A DNA stretch of 64,000 nucleotides from Viridibacillus arenosi (GCF_001955655.1 NZ_MSPW01000004.1:186001-250000); one strand, 5' to 3'; positions 15,247 to 24,598 are shown, numbered from the stretch's first letter. Program-made: numbers and translations. The notes: generated from the letters alone by a model not told the origin.

Positions 15247-16473
15247 TTATGCTCGTTGCTCAAATAATTGGACAATTTCGATGATAACTTCAGTAGCTTT
15301 AACCATCGTCTCAGCAGAAACATACTCGAATCGTCCATGCATATTCTCGCCGCCAGCGAAGATATTCGGAGTAGGCATTCCCATATACGAGAGTTGGGAC
15401 CCATCTGTACCACCACGAACTGGCAAAATTAAAGGTTTGATATTTAGGTTTTCCATTGCTTTAAAGGCTACATCAACAATATCTTTTTGTGGTTCAATTT
15501 TTTCAGCCATATTATAGTATTGATCTGCTATTTCAACTGTAATGGCATCTTCACCGAACTCAGCTTTAATTTTGGCTTCAACTTCTTTAAATAATTGTTT
15601 TCTTGATTCAAATTCTTCACGGTCAAAGTATCGAATGATATAAGAAAGTCTTGCTTCTTCGATATGGGCGTTGAAGTTCATTAGATGAATGAATCCTTCA
15701 TGACCAGATGTTTTTTCGGGTACTTCATCTGCAGGCATATAAGATTGGAATTTAATAGCCATTGTAATAGCGTTGACCATTTTATCTTTGGCAGAGCCTG
15801 GGTGTACACTTACGCCGAAAGTTTTAACTTTTACTCCAGCTGCGTTGAAGCTCTCATATTGTAATTCACCTAAAGGACCACCATCCATTGTATAAGCGAA
15901 ATCAGCATTAAATGCTTCAACATCAAATTTATGTGGCCCACGGCCGATTTCTTCATCAGGTGTGAAGGCAACTCGGATTTTACCGTGTTTAATATCTGGA
16001 TTAGAAATTAAATATTCCATAGCTGTCATGATTTCAACAATACCTGCTTTATCATCAGCACCAAGTAAAGTAGTACCATCAGTAGTAATCAATGTTTGCC
16101 CTACATAATTGGCAAGCTCTGGTGAATTTTTCGGAGATAGAACTGTATTTTCATTTAATTGAATATCTCCACCATCGTAATTGTCATGACGCTGTGGTTT
16201 AACATTTGTACCAGTATAGTCTGTAGTAGTATCAACGTGCGCTAGAAAACCAATTGTTGGTAATTGTTTATCTGAATTAGCTGGTAGTGTAGCAAATAGG
16301 TAGCCATTTTCATCAAGAGAGATTTCAGTCATACCGATTTCGGCTAATTCTTTCTCAAGTACATGTAGTAAATCCCATTGTTTTTCAGTTGATGGAGTTG
16401 TTTCGCTTTCAGCATCAGATTGTGTATCAATTTGTGCATAACGTACTAGTCTTTCAATCACTGTTTCTTTCAT
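15247..16473 (-). CDS. pepT: Peptidase T (tripeptide aminopeptidase)
   Basis: A 408-residue zinc metallopeptidase of family M20B that removes the N-terminal residue of tripeptides in the cytoplasm. Visible: N-terminal [14 protein letters not shown], the metal-binding LAHVDTT (His and Asp, near residue 79-81), LLGADDKAG with the bridging Asp, and the catalytic Glu pair in TPDEEIGRG; a late conserved block is [15 protein letters not shown] with APNIF-like TPNIFAGG. Length matches PepT (about 408-410). The start follows GGGGGATATTCCAAT. An EamA-type transporter gene follows directly. Confidence 0.95.
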   Translation of the reverse strand: MKETVIERLVRYAQIDTQSDAESETTPSTEKQWDLLHVLEKELAEIGMTEISLDENGYLFATLPANSDKQLPTIGFLAHVDTTTDYTGTNVKPQRHDNYDGGDIQLNENTVLSPKNSPELANYVGQTLITTDGTTLLGADDKAGIVEIMTAMEYLISNPDIKHGKIRVAFTPDEEIGRGPHKFDVEAFNADFAYTMDGGPLGELQYESFNAAGVKVKTFGVSVHPGSAKDKMVNAITMAIKFQSYMPADEVPEKTSGHEGFIHLMNFNAHIEEARLSYIIRYFDREEFESRKQLFKEVEAKIKAEFGEDAITVEIADQYYNMAEKIEPQKDIVDVAFKAMENLNIKPLILPVRGGTDGSQLSYMGMPTPNIFAGGENMHGRFEYVSAETMVKATEVIIEIVQLFEQRA

Positions 16474-16508
16474 ATTGGAATATCCCCCTTATTGTAAAAG
16501 CATTGTCA

Positions 16509-17159
16509 CTATTCTAACACTTTCTTTCGGATGACGGAATAATAAGAAATACTAATAGCAAACAATAGCTGTGCACCGTAATAGCTCACCATAATAAGTG
16601 CATGAGAAAAAGGTACATCAGTAATGAACATATTAATCGATAATATTGAATCTGAGAAAATAAATGATAGTGCCCCTATTGTAGCAAGCTTCGAGTTTGT
16701 CTGAATAGCTGTCCATCCCATTGTTAAAATAACAGTGATATATGCGATAACAGCAACACCTAATATGATGTCTCCAGATTTAAAGACAGTCCCAGCAATC
16801 CAAATAACCATAAACCCTCCATAAAGTAATAAAAGGGTAGCTGCAGGTCTAGCAATTATTTTTTCTTTAAGTTGTACAAATGCAACGATGTAGCAAATGT
16901 GACCGATTAAAAAACTAGTTAAACCAAATAAAAACCATTGGAGTGTTGCGTCACCAATCATACAAAAGAGTAATCCAAGTAGTAACCATTTTTTATAACT
17001 TGTATTAGGCGATGCTTTTTGAAACGAAGCTAACCAAATAATTAGAAGCATTGGAACTACTTTAAAGCTTAGTTTCACTGTAACAGGCTCAGCAGGTATA
17101 AAGAAAATATAAATGATGCCTAATAGAATGATTAAGCTAATGAGAATTTTTTGTTTCAT
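16509..17159 (-). CDS. Lysoplasmalogenase family protein (YhhN)
   Basis: A 216-residue membrane protein with about eight hydrophobic segments. The block LLGLLFCMIGDATLQW and the later LSFIFSDSILSINMF, with conserved Gly-Asp and Ser-Asp pairs, mark the YhhN family (TMEM86-like lysoplasmalogenases). I use the ATG at 17159, seven bases after GGGAGGTGAG, rather than the ATG 18 bp upstream, which lies inside the ribosome binding region. Family members cleave the vinyl ether bond of lysoplasmalogens; the bacterial role is poorly defined. It is 35 bp upstream of pepT on the same strand. Confidence 0.75.
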   Translation of the reverse strand: MKQKILISLIILLGIIYIFFIPAEPVTVKLSFKVVPMLLIIWLASFQKASPNTSYKKWLLLGLLFCMIGDATLQWFLFGLTSFLIGHICYIVAFVQLKEKIIARPAATLLLLYGGFMVIWIAGTVFKSGDIILGVAVIAYITVILTMGWTAIQTNSKLATIGALSFIFSDSILSINMFITDVPFSHALIMVSYYGAQLLFAISISYYSVIRKKVLE

Positions 17160-17283
17160 ATTCTCACCTCCCTTCATTAAAGAGTATTCTTGCTTAAAAT
17201 AAATAAAACCTTTCTAATATAAAATATAACTGAAACTTTCTGAAGATTGTATCGTAAAATAGATATGTGAAAGGATGATCAAA

Positions 17284-18969
17284 ATGATTGCTACATTAAT
17301 AATGTCGGCGATAGTTGCAGCAGTAGCTGGACTATTAATCGTTCCGATAACAAGTAAAACAAAAGATGGGGATTTGAAAGCTAAATTCAAAATCCAATTC
17401 TTTATTTCCGTATTCATAGTTGCATTTATAGCGACAGCAACAATTTACTATGTTCTAATAATTGATCAAAATTGGACGCTTTTATGGCCAGTGATAATTG
17501 TTTTAACAGCGCTTGGAGCTTGGTCTGCAAGTGGGATGGAACGTAATTTAAAAGGTATTCTGTTTTTAGGAAGCTTAGGTTTTGGTGTATATATTTTAGC
17601 AGCGCCATTATTTAATGCGAATGAAAAATACACATCAGCTGAAATGACACAAAAAGTGGAACTGAAGGCATTTGATGAAACAAAAACACCTGCAAGCGTA
17701 CCGCCAAAATTTGCTCGTAATAAAATGAAAAAGGCTTTTAGCCAAGTACCAAATACAAGCTACTATGAATTAGGTAGTTTGCAAATTCAGAAGGTTAACG
17801 GCGAATTTGTGTATATTGCGCCTGTTGAATTCTCAGGCTTCTTTAAATGGACGAAAGGGAAAGTAACACCAGGTTATTTTAAAATGAGTGCTACAGATTC
17901 TTCAGATAATCCAAAGTTCATCAAATCAGAAATGAAATATACAACCTCTTCATTTTTAAACAATAATGTTGAGCGTCATATTCGTTTAGAAAATCCAACG
18001 AAAATTTTCTACGGTGAGCCTCAACTTGAAGTTGATGATAATGGTAAACCATATTATATTCGTTCATATGGGAAATTCATCACAGCGCGTAACGGCTTTG
18101 ATGCAGAAGGTATTGTTATGGTCGATGCAAAAACAGGTAAATCTCAGACATTTGCTTTAAAAGATGTTCCAACATTTATCGACGGTGCAGTTTCACCGGA
18201 AGCAGTTAGCCTTCAAAATAGCTATTTTGGTAACTATGTTCACGGTTTCTGGAATAGTAAATTTGGAAAAAAAGATGTGAAATTACCTTCGGATGAAGGA
18301 ACGGAAGCTAATGTTAGCCCAATCTTTGATGAAAATGGTGATATGTACTACTTCACAGATTTTACAAGTCCTAAAGAAGGTGTCGATTCAATGCTCGGTT
18401 ATTCATTAACAAATGGCCGCACTGGAGAGGCAACGTATTACACGGGCAACCAAGAGGAAGCGTACATGGATTCTCAAGGAGCATTACAAATAATCGAAAA
18501 GAAATTTATCGAGAAAAAGTGGCATGGTCAAATGCCAATCATCTACAACTTCTATGGTGAAGCAAGCTGGTTAACACCAGTGCTCGATTCAAACGGTTTC
18601 TTACAAAATTATTTCATCGTCTCAGCTGCTAATCCTGAGCTTTCAGTTTCAGGAGCTACTCCAAATGAGGCATTAAGACAATATAAAGCTATCCTAAGTC
18701 GTGGAGGCAGTTCTGTAAATGGTAGCTCTAAACAAGAGCAAGCAACCATTAAAGGGAAAATTGTCCGCGTTTATAAAGAGAAAAGTGGCGACTTCACAAC
18801 AGTATCGTTTATGTTAGATAACAAAGACAACTATAGCGTGAGCTCAGAAGTTGTACCATTAGCTATTTATCTACAAGAAGGTGACACAGTCGAAGTGAAA
18901 TATATCAACTCAGGCGAAGTTTTCCTACCTGTAAAAGAGCTAGTAATCGAAGGTTTAGTCAAAGAATAA
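17284..18969 (+). CDS. Membrane-anchored protein of unknown function with large external domain
   Basis: A 561-residue protein I cannot assign. The first ~115 residues hold three or four transmembrane helices (IATLIMSAIVAAVAGLLIV, then IQFFISVFIVAFIATA, LLWPVIIVLTALGAW and ILFLGSLGFGVYIL). The remaining ~440 residues are polar, rich in aromatic and Asp/Gly turns (FDENGDMYYFTDF, VMVDAKTGKSQTF) and look like beta-rich repeats outside the membrane. The C-terminal ~70 residues (ATIKGKIVRVYKEKSGDF, then QEGDTVEVKYI) resemble an OB-type barrel. I start at ATG 17284, which has AAAGGATG at the right distance. It stands alone between two terminators. Confidence 0.75.
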   Translation: MIATLIMSAIVAAVAGLLIVPITSKTKDGDLKAKFKIQFFISVFIVAFIATATIYYVLIIDQNWTLLWPVIIVLTALGAWSASGMERNLKGILFLGSLGFGVYILAAPLFNANEKYTSAEMTQKVELKAFDETKTPASVPPKFARNKMKKAFSQVPNTSYYELGSLQIQKVNGEFVYIAPVEFSGFFKWTKGKVTPGYFKMSATDSSDNPKFIKSEMKYTTSSFLNNNVERHIRLENPTKIFYGEPQLEVDDNGKPYYIRSYGKFITARNGFDAEGIVMVDAKTGKSQTFALKDVPTFIDGAVSPEAVSLQNSYFGNYVHGFWNSKFGKKDVKLPSDEGTEANVSPIFDENGDMYYFTDFTSPKEGVDSMLGYSLTNGRTGEATYYTGNQEEAYMDSQGALQIIEKKFIEKKWHGQMPIIYNFYGEASWLTPVLDSNGFLQNYFIVSAANPELSVSGATPNEALRQYKAILSRGGSSVNGSSKQEQATIKGKIVRVYKEKSGDFTTVSFMLDNKDNYSVSSEVVPLAIYLQEGDTVEVKYINSGEVFLPVKELVIEGLVKE

Positions 18970-18981
18970 AATGAAATGCCT

Positions 18982-19010
18982 ACCTGTCACTAAATAGTGG
19001 CAGGTTTTTT
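18982..19010 (+). terminator. Intrinsic terminator
   Basis: ACCTGTCACT (18982-18991) pairs with AGTGGCAGGT (18996-19005, one G-U pair), then a T6 run. Confidence 0.85.
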
Positions 19011-19093
19011 AATGGGATTATGAATAGTAATTTAACAAAGTGAAAGAGAAGAGGCGTAGTAAAACAATTTATAATAGGTTGAACTCATGCAAA

Positions 19094-19130
19094 AAAACTC
19101 TAAAACTAGGTATCCCTAATTTTAGAGTTT
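19094..19130 (-). terminator. Intrinsic terminator of the nitroreductase gene
   Basis: AAAACTCTAAAA and TTTTAGAGTTTT form the stem around a short loop; on the minus strand it is followed by a T-run, just after the nitroreductase stop. Confidence 0.8.
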
Positions 19131-19136
19131 TCTTTA

Positions 19137-19868
19137 TTACTTCCAAGTGAAGCCTTTCTGTGCTAAAAATTCATTGATATGTGGTCGACGCTGTTCTATT
19201 AAGAAATCCGCCATTTGTTTTGTCCAATTGGCCATTTTACGATTAGACCCGCGGCTTGCATAGTAGTCTTCCATTGTTGCATCATATTCATCTAACAATG
19301 TATCATATTGATCTACATCATAATTGTTTTCATGTAGTATAGCTTGAACTGGTAATCGAGGTTTTGTTTCATTACGCTTTGTAGGTACACCAATCGTCAT
19401 AGCAAATAACGGGAATACATATTCAGGAAGACCAAATAATTCACTAATTTCTTTTGGATTATTACGCGCTCCACCAATATAACAGATACCATAACCTTGG
19501 TCTTCAGCTGCAATAACGAAGTTTTGAGCGAAAAGAGCAACATCTGCTACACCTACAAGTACGTTCTCTGCAGAATCAGCAATAATTTCTACCCCATTTT
19601 TTTGGCCCGCAACTTGCAGTCGTTTAAAATCTACACAAAATAAAAACGAAGCACCCGCTGTTCCAAATTGGAATTCATTATTCGAAAGTTCTCCAAGTTT
19701 TTTCTTTTTATCTTCATCTGTAACCCAAATGACACTATATGCTTGTACAAAATGAGAGCTCGCTGCCATTTGTGCTGTTTCAATTAAATCGACAACTACT
19801 TCTTTAGAAATAAGTTCTCCTGTATATTTACGCACAGAAGCGTGACTACGTAGTAATTCTCTTGCCAT
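19137..19868 (-). CDS. Oxygen-insensitive NADPH nitroreductase / flavin reductase (NfsA-NfrA type)
   Basis: A 243-residue FMN enzyme of the nitroreductase family, NfsA/FRP branch. Hallmarks: N-terminal RSHASVRKYTGE (conserved R-S-x-R), AQMAASSHFVQAYSVI, DVALFAQNFVIAAEDQGYG and GGARNNPKEIS, followed by PLFAMTIGVPT. The enzyme transfers hydride from NADPH to nitro, azo or quinone substrates, or to free flavin. I choose the ATG at 19868, which has AAAGGGG at proper spacing, over a TTG 21 bp upstream. It is monocistronic, with its own terminator. Confidence 0.87.
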   Translation of the reverse strand: MARELLRSHASVRKYTGELISKEVVVDLIETAQMAASSHFVQAYSVIWVTDEDKKKKLGELSNNEFQFGTAGASFLFCVDFKRLQVAGQKNGVEIIADSAENVLVGVADVALFAQNFVIAAEDQGYGICYIGGARNNPKEISELFGLPEYVFPLFAMTIGVPTKRNETKPRLPVQAILHENNYDVDQYDTLLDEYDATMEDYYASRGSNRKMANWTKQMADFLIEQRRPHINEFLAQKGFTWK

Positions 19869-20009
19869 TATCCGAAACCCCTTTGCCAAATAATATATAT
19901 TTACTTACTATCTTTAGGCTAACATATTTTAAAGTCTACTTAAATTAAATTCATCTATCTAAAAATTGTATCTATTAAATTTAATGTTCAGAAAAAACAA
20001 ATAAAAGTA

Positions 20010-20039
20010 TTGACATTAGTTTGATTTATCTTCTATACT
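20010..20039 (+). promoter_or_regulatory. Sigma-A promoter of the S-box transcript
   Basis: TTGACA at 20010-20015, an 18-bp spacer and TATACT at 20034-20039, placing the start of transcription about 25 bp before the riboswitch. Confidence 0.7.
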
Positions 20040-20069
20040 TGTCAACAAGATGGAACTGAATCAAATACT

Positions 20070-20180
20070 CTTATCAAGAGCGGCGGAGGGATAGGCCCTG
20101 CGATGCCCAGCAACCGGTGAGTGACGAACTCACAATGGTGCTAATTCCTACAGATTTTTAATCGGATCTGACAGATAAGG
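20070..20180 (+). ncRNA. SAM-I (S-box) riboswitch aptamer
   Basis: Shows the S-box consensus: CTTATCAAGAG, GGCGGAGGGA, the GGCCCTGCGATGCCC segment, GCAACC, a variable stem GTGAGTGACGAACTCAC, GGTGCTAATTCC and closing GATAAG at the 3' side of P1. SAM binding stabilises P1 and favours the downstream terminator, switching off sulfur amino acid synthesis. It lies between a promoter and the O-acetylhomoserine sulfhydrylase gene. Confidence 0.95.
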
Positions 20181-20200
20181 GGAGGAAAAATTGCTTATGC

Positions 20201-20228
20201 AACCCTCTTCTTAGCGAAGAGGGTTTTT
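20201..20228 (+). terminator. Expression-platform terminator of the SAM riboswitch
   Basis: CCCTCTTC pairs with GAAGAGGG around TTAGC (20203-20223), followed by T5. Located just after the aptamer and about 65 bp before the controlled gene. Confidence 0.9.
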
Positions 20229-20294
20229 ATTTTTCCAAAAAATCCTCCTCACACCTCCGATTTGCCATCTCAAAAATACATTTAGGAGGAATGA

Positions 20295-21593
20295 ATGATG
20301 ACAAATTTACGTCCAGAAACTTTATTATTACACGGTGGCCAAGTAGCAGATCCAACAACAGGTGCTCGTGCTGTACCAATTTATCGTACAACTGCTTATG
20401 CTTTTAATAGTACGGAGCATGCTCAAAAACTATTTGCACTTGAAGAACCCGGTAATATTTATTCTCGTATTATGAACCCAACTGTCGATGTATTTGAAAA
20501 ACGTGTTGCACTATTAGAAGGTGGAACAGCGGCAGTAGCACTATCTTCAGGAATGGCTGCTATTTCATTTTCAATTTTAAATATTGCACGCGCAGGCGAT
20601 CATATTGTTGCTTCAGGTAGTTTATATGGCGGTACATATAATTTGTTAGCCAATACTTTACCACGCTATGGTATTACAGCCTCATTTGTAGATGAAAGAG
20701 ATCCAGAAAACTTCCGTACAGCGATTCAAGAAAACACAAAAGCGATTTATGTGGAAACAATAGGTAATCCAAGTTTAACTGTAGTGGATATTGAAGCTTT
20801 GGCAAATATCGCACATGAAAATGAGATTCCACTAATTGTTGATAATACATTCCCATCACCATATGGTTCAAATCCAATAGAGTTCGGTGCTGATATTGTA
20901 GTGCACTCTGCAACAAAATGGATTGGTGGCCACGGTACAGTAATCGGTGGTGTCGCTGTCGATGCTGGTAAATTTGATTGGACGCAAGGGAAATTCCCTG
21001 ACTATACAGAACCAGATGCATCTTACCATGGTATTCGCTACGGTGTTGATGCTGCAAGTGCTGCATTCGCAACTCGATTACGCGTTCAATTGCTACGTGA
21101 TTTTGGTCCAACATTAAGTCCTGACAATGCATTCCAGTTAATTCAAGGTCTTGAAACATTACATTTACGTGTACCACGACATAATGAGAATGCTAAAAAA
21201 GTAGCTGAATACTTGCGTGGTCATGAAAATGTTGAGTGGGTTAGTTTCAATGGATTTGAAGACAGTGCAACTCACGAAAATGCGAAAAAGTATTTAAAAA
21301 ATGGCTTCGGATCAGTATTAACATTCGGTATTAAAGGTGGCCGTGAAGCTGGTCGCCAGTTAATTGATAACATTGAGTTATTCTCGCATGTAGCAAATGT
21401 AGGTGATGCGCGTTCATTAATTATCCATCCAGCATCTACAACACACCAACAGTTAAGTGCAGTAGAATTAGTATTAGCGGGTGTTTCTGAAGAGCTTGTA
21501 CGATTATCAATTGGTTTAGAAGCAATTGAGGATATTATAGAAGCACTAGATAACGCCTTCGCAAAAGTAACAGAAGCTGTTGTAACAAAGTAA
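20295..21593 (+). CDS. metY: O-acetylhomoserine aminocarboxypropyltransferase / cysteine synthase (sulfhydrylase)
   Basis: A 432-residue PLP enzyme of the Cys/Met metabolism family. It joins sulfide (or methanethiol) to O-acetylhomoserine to give homocysteine (or methionine). Visible: N-terminal PETLLLHGGQ, IYSRIMNPTVDVFE, the PLP contact SSGMAAISFSI, VETIGNPSLTVVDIE, and the Schiff-base lysine in VHSATKWIGGHG (Lys208). The length of about 430, with the insertion after residue 225, is typical of MetY/Met17 rather than the ~380-residue cystathionine synthases. The S-box riboswitch upstream confirms a methionine role. Two ATG codons stand at the start; the first is listed. Confidence 0.93.
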   Translation: MMTNLRPETLLLHGGQVADPTTGARAVPIYRTTAYAFNSTEHAQKLFALEEPGNIYSRIMNPTVDVFEKRVALLEGGTAAVALSSGMAAISFSILNIARAGDHIVASGSLYGGTYNLLANTLPRYGITASFVDERDPENFRTAIQENTKAIYVETIGNPSLTVVDIEALANIAHENEIPLIVDNTFPSPYGSNPIEFGADIVVHSATKWIGGHGTVIGGVAVDAGKFDWTQGKFPDYTEPDASYHGIRYGVDAASAAFATRLRVQLLRDFGPTLSPDNAFQLIQGLETLHLRVPRHNENAKKVAEYLRGHENVEWVSFNGFEDSATHENAKKYLKNGFGSVLTFGIKGGREAGRQLIDNIELFSHVANVGDARSLIIHPASTTHQQLSAVELVLAGVSEELVRLSIGLEAIEDIIEALDNAFAKVTEAVVTK

Positions 21594-21622
21594 GTATTTA
21601 TTAATGAAGAAAAGGCTAGTTC

Positions 21623-21658
21623 AAGGGATGACGAGGGGCATTATGTCGTCCTTTTTTC
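21623..21658 (+). terminator. Intrinsic terminator after metY
   Basis: AAGGGATGAC (21623-21632) pairs with GTCGTCCTTT (21645-21654) with two G-U pairs, then a T-run. Confidence 0.75.
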
Positions 21659-21660
21659 TT

Positions 21661-22142
21661 TTCAAATCGTTATTTTTAAACTAGTAACATTTAATCTGAA
21701 ATTCCAAAATACAGTTAAAGTGTGGTTATTCTCGGCTTGTATGACCTTCTGAGAAAAACAATTGTCCTTTCGGGAAAGATTTTTCTTGTAATCTGTTCAT
21801 TTATAGTCTAGAATCATCAATAAGTAAAAAAATTGAAGTACAGTGTATTAGTAATTGATAAAATTGCTAAACGCTATTTGAAAAACTATTCGTAAGGGGA
21901 TTATGGGGGATATACGCTGTAAAGGGGTTAAATACAGTTGTACAGCAACATAATTAGTAAATATCTTTTCTCTGAATTATTTGGAAGTCAATATCATATG
22001 GTGTTGTGCTAGAAAACAAACAGAATTGGAACTACAAAATGATGTTTAACATCTGGCTTTGAAGTCATCAATACTAGATGGAGTTTGAACACAATTTGGA
22101 GATTGAATGTAAGATTGCAATTTTATTTTTGGAGGCGATCGT
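21661..22142. other. Intergenic region before homoserine dehydrogenase
   Basis: About 480 bp without a convincing ORF. I looked for T-box features (the AGGGTGGNACCGCG block) and for a second S-box and found neither. A short inverted repeat GCTGTA / TACAGC (21916-21921, 21941-21946) is present. The hom promoter must lie here. Confidence 0.4.
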
Positions 22143-23126
22143 ATGGCGGCAGTAAAAGTAGCGATTCTAGGATTTGGTACTGTAGGGCAAGGTATTTATC
22201 ATATCATTAATGAAAAGCGTGAACAGTTTAAAGAGACATTAGGAGTAGATATTGAAATCGCTAAAATTTTAGTACGTGACGTAACTAAACCACGTTCAAA
22301 TGCACCACAAGATTTAATAACAGATAACTTTGAAGATATTTTAGCTATTCCAGATTTACAAGTTGTATTTGAAGCAATAGTTGGGGAAGAACCAGCATTT
22401 AAATATTCAGCACTTGCAATCGAAAATGGTTGTAACGTAATTACTGCTAACAAAGTAATGTTCTCTAAACATGGTTTAGCTTTGCAAGAAAAAGCGAAGC
22501 AATATGGCGTACAAGTGGGCTACGAAGCAACAACTGCTGGTGGCGTTCCTGTTATTAAAACGATGCAAAATATCTTACGTGTAAATGATGTACACCATAT
22601 TCAAGGAATCTTGAATGGTACATCAAACTACATCTTAACTCAAATGCGTAGTGAAGGATTAGCGTTCGATGATGTATTAAAAGATGCACAAAGCCTAGGT
22701 TACGCTGAAGCGGATCCTTATAACGATATTTCTGGTCAAGATGCATTCCGAAAACTTATGATTCTTAGTGCGTTAGCATTTGGTAAACAGCCAAGGTGGG
22801 AAGATGTTGATGTAATTGGTATTACAGAAATCACATCTGAGCAAGTAGATAAAGCTTCTGCTAAAGGTTTACGTTACCGTCATGTAGCAGATGTACAGTT
22901 AGGTGAAAACGGAGAGTTAATTGCTAAAGTAGGACCTGAACTAGTTGGTCCAGAACATCCACTTTACTCAATCGAGGGTGTTAATAATGCTGTTGCTCTT
23001 GATACAAACTACATTGGGACCCTAACTCTTGTAGGGCCAGGAGCAGGAATGTTCCCAACTGCAAGTGTGATGGTTGAAGATTACGCAGACATGTTAGCTA
23101 AACAAACAGCACCTGTTACAATCTAA
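22143..23126 (+). CDS. hom: Homoserine dehydrogenase, short form without ACT domain
   Basis: A 327-residue NAD(P)-dependent enzyme that reduces aspartate semialdehyde to homoserine. Visible: Rossmann motif GFGTVGQG (residues 10-17), VITANKVMFSKHG, YEATTAGGVPVIKTM, the substrate block ILNGTSNYILTQM and the active-site region GYAEADPYNDISGQDAFRKLMIL with catalytic Lys. The protein ends about where the catalytic domain ends in Bacillus Hom (about 430 residues), so the C-terminal regulatory ACT domain is absent; the sequence after the stop does not encode one in another frame. Being next to metY, it probably feeds methionine synthesis. The site GGAGGCGATC precedes the ATG. Confidence 0.92.
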   Translation: MAAVKVAILGFGTVGQGIYHIINEKREQFKETLGVDIEIAKILVRDVTKPRSNAPQDLITDNFEDILAIPDLQVVFEAIVGEEPAFKYSALAIENGCNVITANKVMFSKHGLALQEKAKQYGVQVGYEATTAGGVPVIKTMQNILRVNDVHHIQGILNGTSNYILTQMRSEGLAFDDVLKDAQSLGYAEADPYNDISGQDAFRKLMILSALAFGKQPRWEDVDVIGITEITSEQVDKASAKGLRYRHVADVQLGENGELIAKVGPELVGPEHPLYSIEGVNNAVALDTNYIGTLTLVGPGAGMFPTASVMVEDYADMLAKQTAPVTI

Positions 23127-23170
23127 ATATAAATTGGAGCTGCAATCAGTTGCTAGCTTCTACATATCGC

Positions 23171-23207
23171 AAACACCAGTGGCTATTGTAAAAGCCATTG
23201 GTGTTTT
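23171..23207 (+). terminator. Intrinsic terminator after hom
   Basis: AAACACCAGTGGCT pairs with AGCCATTGGTGTTT around ATTGTAAA, followed by a T-rich tract. Confidence 0.85.
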
Positions 23208-23233
23208 AATTTTCTTTCAATATAATGCAAAAC

Positions 23234-23259
23234 AAAAAGACAGCTCTTGGCTGTCTTTT
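23234..23259 (-). terminator. Intrinsic terminator of the small HTH gene
   Basis: AAAAGACAGC and GCTGTCTTTT form a 10-bp stem around TCTTG. On the minus strand it ends in a T-run directly at the stop codon of the HTH protein gene. Confidence 0.85.
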
Positions 23260-23488
23260 AGTCCTCATCTTTAATATCAATGTCTTCTGGAATCGGCGTG
23301 TTCTTCCAAATCTCAATTTCTTCTTTGATACGTTCAAGTTGTTCATGGAAACGCTCAAATTGGTCACTGCTGATTAAAAATTGTTCGCCATCGTGAACCG
23401 CATGAATGCGACCTTCTAGGATGTAACGCATCACTTGTTGCTCTGGCATTGAGATATCTTTCGCTGTATCTGTAACAGTTTTGTACAT
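23258..23488 (-). CDS. Small excisionase-type helix-turn-helix protein
   Basis: A 76-residue protein. The first ~45 residues (TVTDTAKDISMPEQQVMRYI, then EGRIHAVHDGEQFLIS) follow the winged-helix pattern of excisionase/MerR-like DNA-binding domains: a helix-turn-helix, a G-R-I turn and a wing ending in an I-S strand. The rest is a charged helix (ERFHEQLERIKEEIEIW) and an acidic tail. The role is unknown; such small proteins are common chromosomal genes in Bacillales and do not by themselves indicate a prophage. The site AAAGGAGGC precedes the ATG, and a terminator follows. Confidence 0.7.
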   Translation of the reverse strand: MYKTVTDTAKDISMPEQQVMRYILEGRIHAVHDGEQFLISSDQFERFHEQLERIKEEIEIWKNTPIPEDIDIKDED

Positions 23489-23595
23489 AGATCAATGCCT
23501 CCTTTTGCCTTCATTATAATAGAAGAAACCGTCTGCCTCAACTTTCAGAATTTATGGTATATTTATGAAAAGATACATAAGGAGTGAGCAGTTAA

Positions 23596-24480
23596 GTGAG
23601 TATATTACCCTATGCTTTTGTATTATTGGCAGCTGTTTTATGGGGGACAGTTGGTACTACACAGACATTTTTAACAGATGGTATTAATCCTCTTACTGTT
23701 GCTATGATGCGATCAGCAGTTGGTGGCGGCACTTTACTGATCATAGCTACTTTAATGAGAAAGATAAAATTTCGTCATTGGGCTTGGAAGTATACTTTTT
23801 TTGCAGCACTATCGATGGCTCTATTTCAACCGCTATTTTTTTCATCGGTACGTTTGACAGGTGTAGCCATTGGAACTGTCGTAACGATTGGAAGTTCGCC
23901 AGTATTTGCAGGTTTAATTGATTGGCTTTATTTCAAAAATAAGCCGACGCGCACATGGGGAGTAGCTACATTACTTGCTATAGTTGGATGTGTATTATTG
24001 TTTGTGAACAAAGGAGAGGCAACTATCAATCCGATTGGTATTGCCATGGCTCTATGTGCAGGAACAGCTTTTGCAATTTATACACATGTGAGCAAGGCAT
24101 TAATGGAAAAAGAAGAAGCGATGCCAGCAGTGGCTATGACATTCTCAATCAGTGCGTTATTATTGTGTCCAATCTCATTAATATATGGAATTGAATGGGT
24201 CGGACAAGGCGCAAACTGGCTACCATTAGCATTCATGGGCGTTTTCGGTACTAGTATCGCGTATTTGTTATTCTTAACGGGCTTGCAAAAAATATCATCA
24301 TCTTCAGCGGTGACACTGTCACTTGGAGAACCATTAACGGCTACTATACTCGGTGTATTTCTAGTAGGTGAGTATCTAAGTGTAACGTCATGGTTTGGTG
24401 TTGCGATGCTACTCGGTGGTATTTTAGTTATTACATTTGGTGGTCGTGTTAAAAAGGTTAATAAAATTTTAGCTACTTAG
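23596..24480 (+). CDS. EamA/DMT family transporter
   Basis: A 294-residue protein of ten transmembrane helices made of two EamA repeats: the first half holds LLAAVLWGTVGTTQTF and MMRSAVGGGTLL, the second GTSIAYLLFLTGLQKISSSSAVTLSLGEPLTA, the highly conserved EamA end signature (E-P near the penultimate helix). Family members export amino acids or other metabolites. The start is GTG at 23596 with GGAGTGAGC upstream. It is a single gene ending in its own terminator, and the substrate is unknown. Confidence 0.87.
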   Translation: MSILPYAFVLLAAVLWGTVGTTQTFLTDGINPLTVAMMRSAVGGGTLLIIATLMRKIKFRHWAWKYTFFAALSMALFQPLFFSSVRLTGVAIGTVVTIGSSPVFAGLIDWLYFKNKPTRTWGVATLLAIVGCVLLFVNKGEATINPIGIAMALCAGTAFAIYTHVSKALMEKEEAMPAVAMTFSISALLLCPISLIYGIEWVGQGANWLPLAFMGVFGTSIAYLLFLTGLQKISSSSAVTLSLGEPLTATILGVFLVGEYLSVTSWFGVAMLLGGILVITFGGRVKKVNKILAT

Positions 24481-24501
24481 TTAAGGCTAAGTAGCTTTTT
24501 T
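24470..24501 (+). terminator. Intrinsic terminator overlapping the EamA stop codon
   Basis: AGCTACTTAG (24471-24480, containing the stop codon) pairs with CTAAGTAGCT (24487-24496), then T6. Confidence 0.85.
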
Positions 24502-24598
24502 GTGGGGAAAATGAAGTATAGATATGAGTAGCATGAGCTATTTTCGGTATTATGGTAGCGGATTAGGACGTGAATATTCTGCTAAATAACAAAGGGCC

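Noticed and set aside
20674-21177. 167-residue minus-strand ORF
   Set aside because: Antisense shadow of metY, with His/Gln/Leu-rich nonsense composition.
21661-22142. T-box or second S-box before hom
   Set aside because: The diagnostic T-box block and S-box core sequences are not present.
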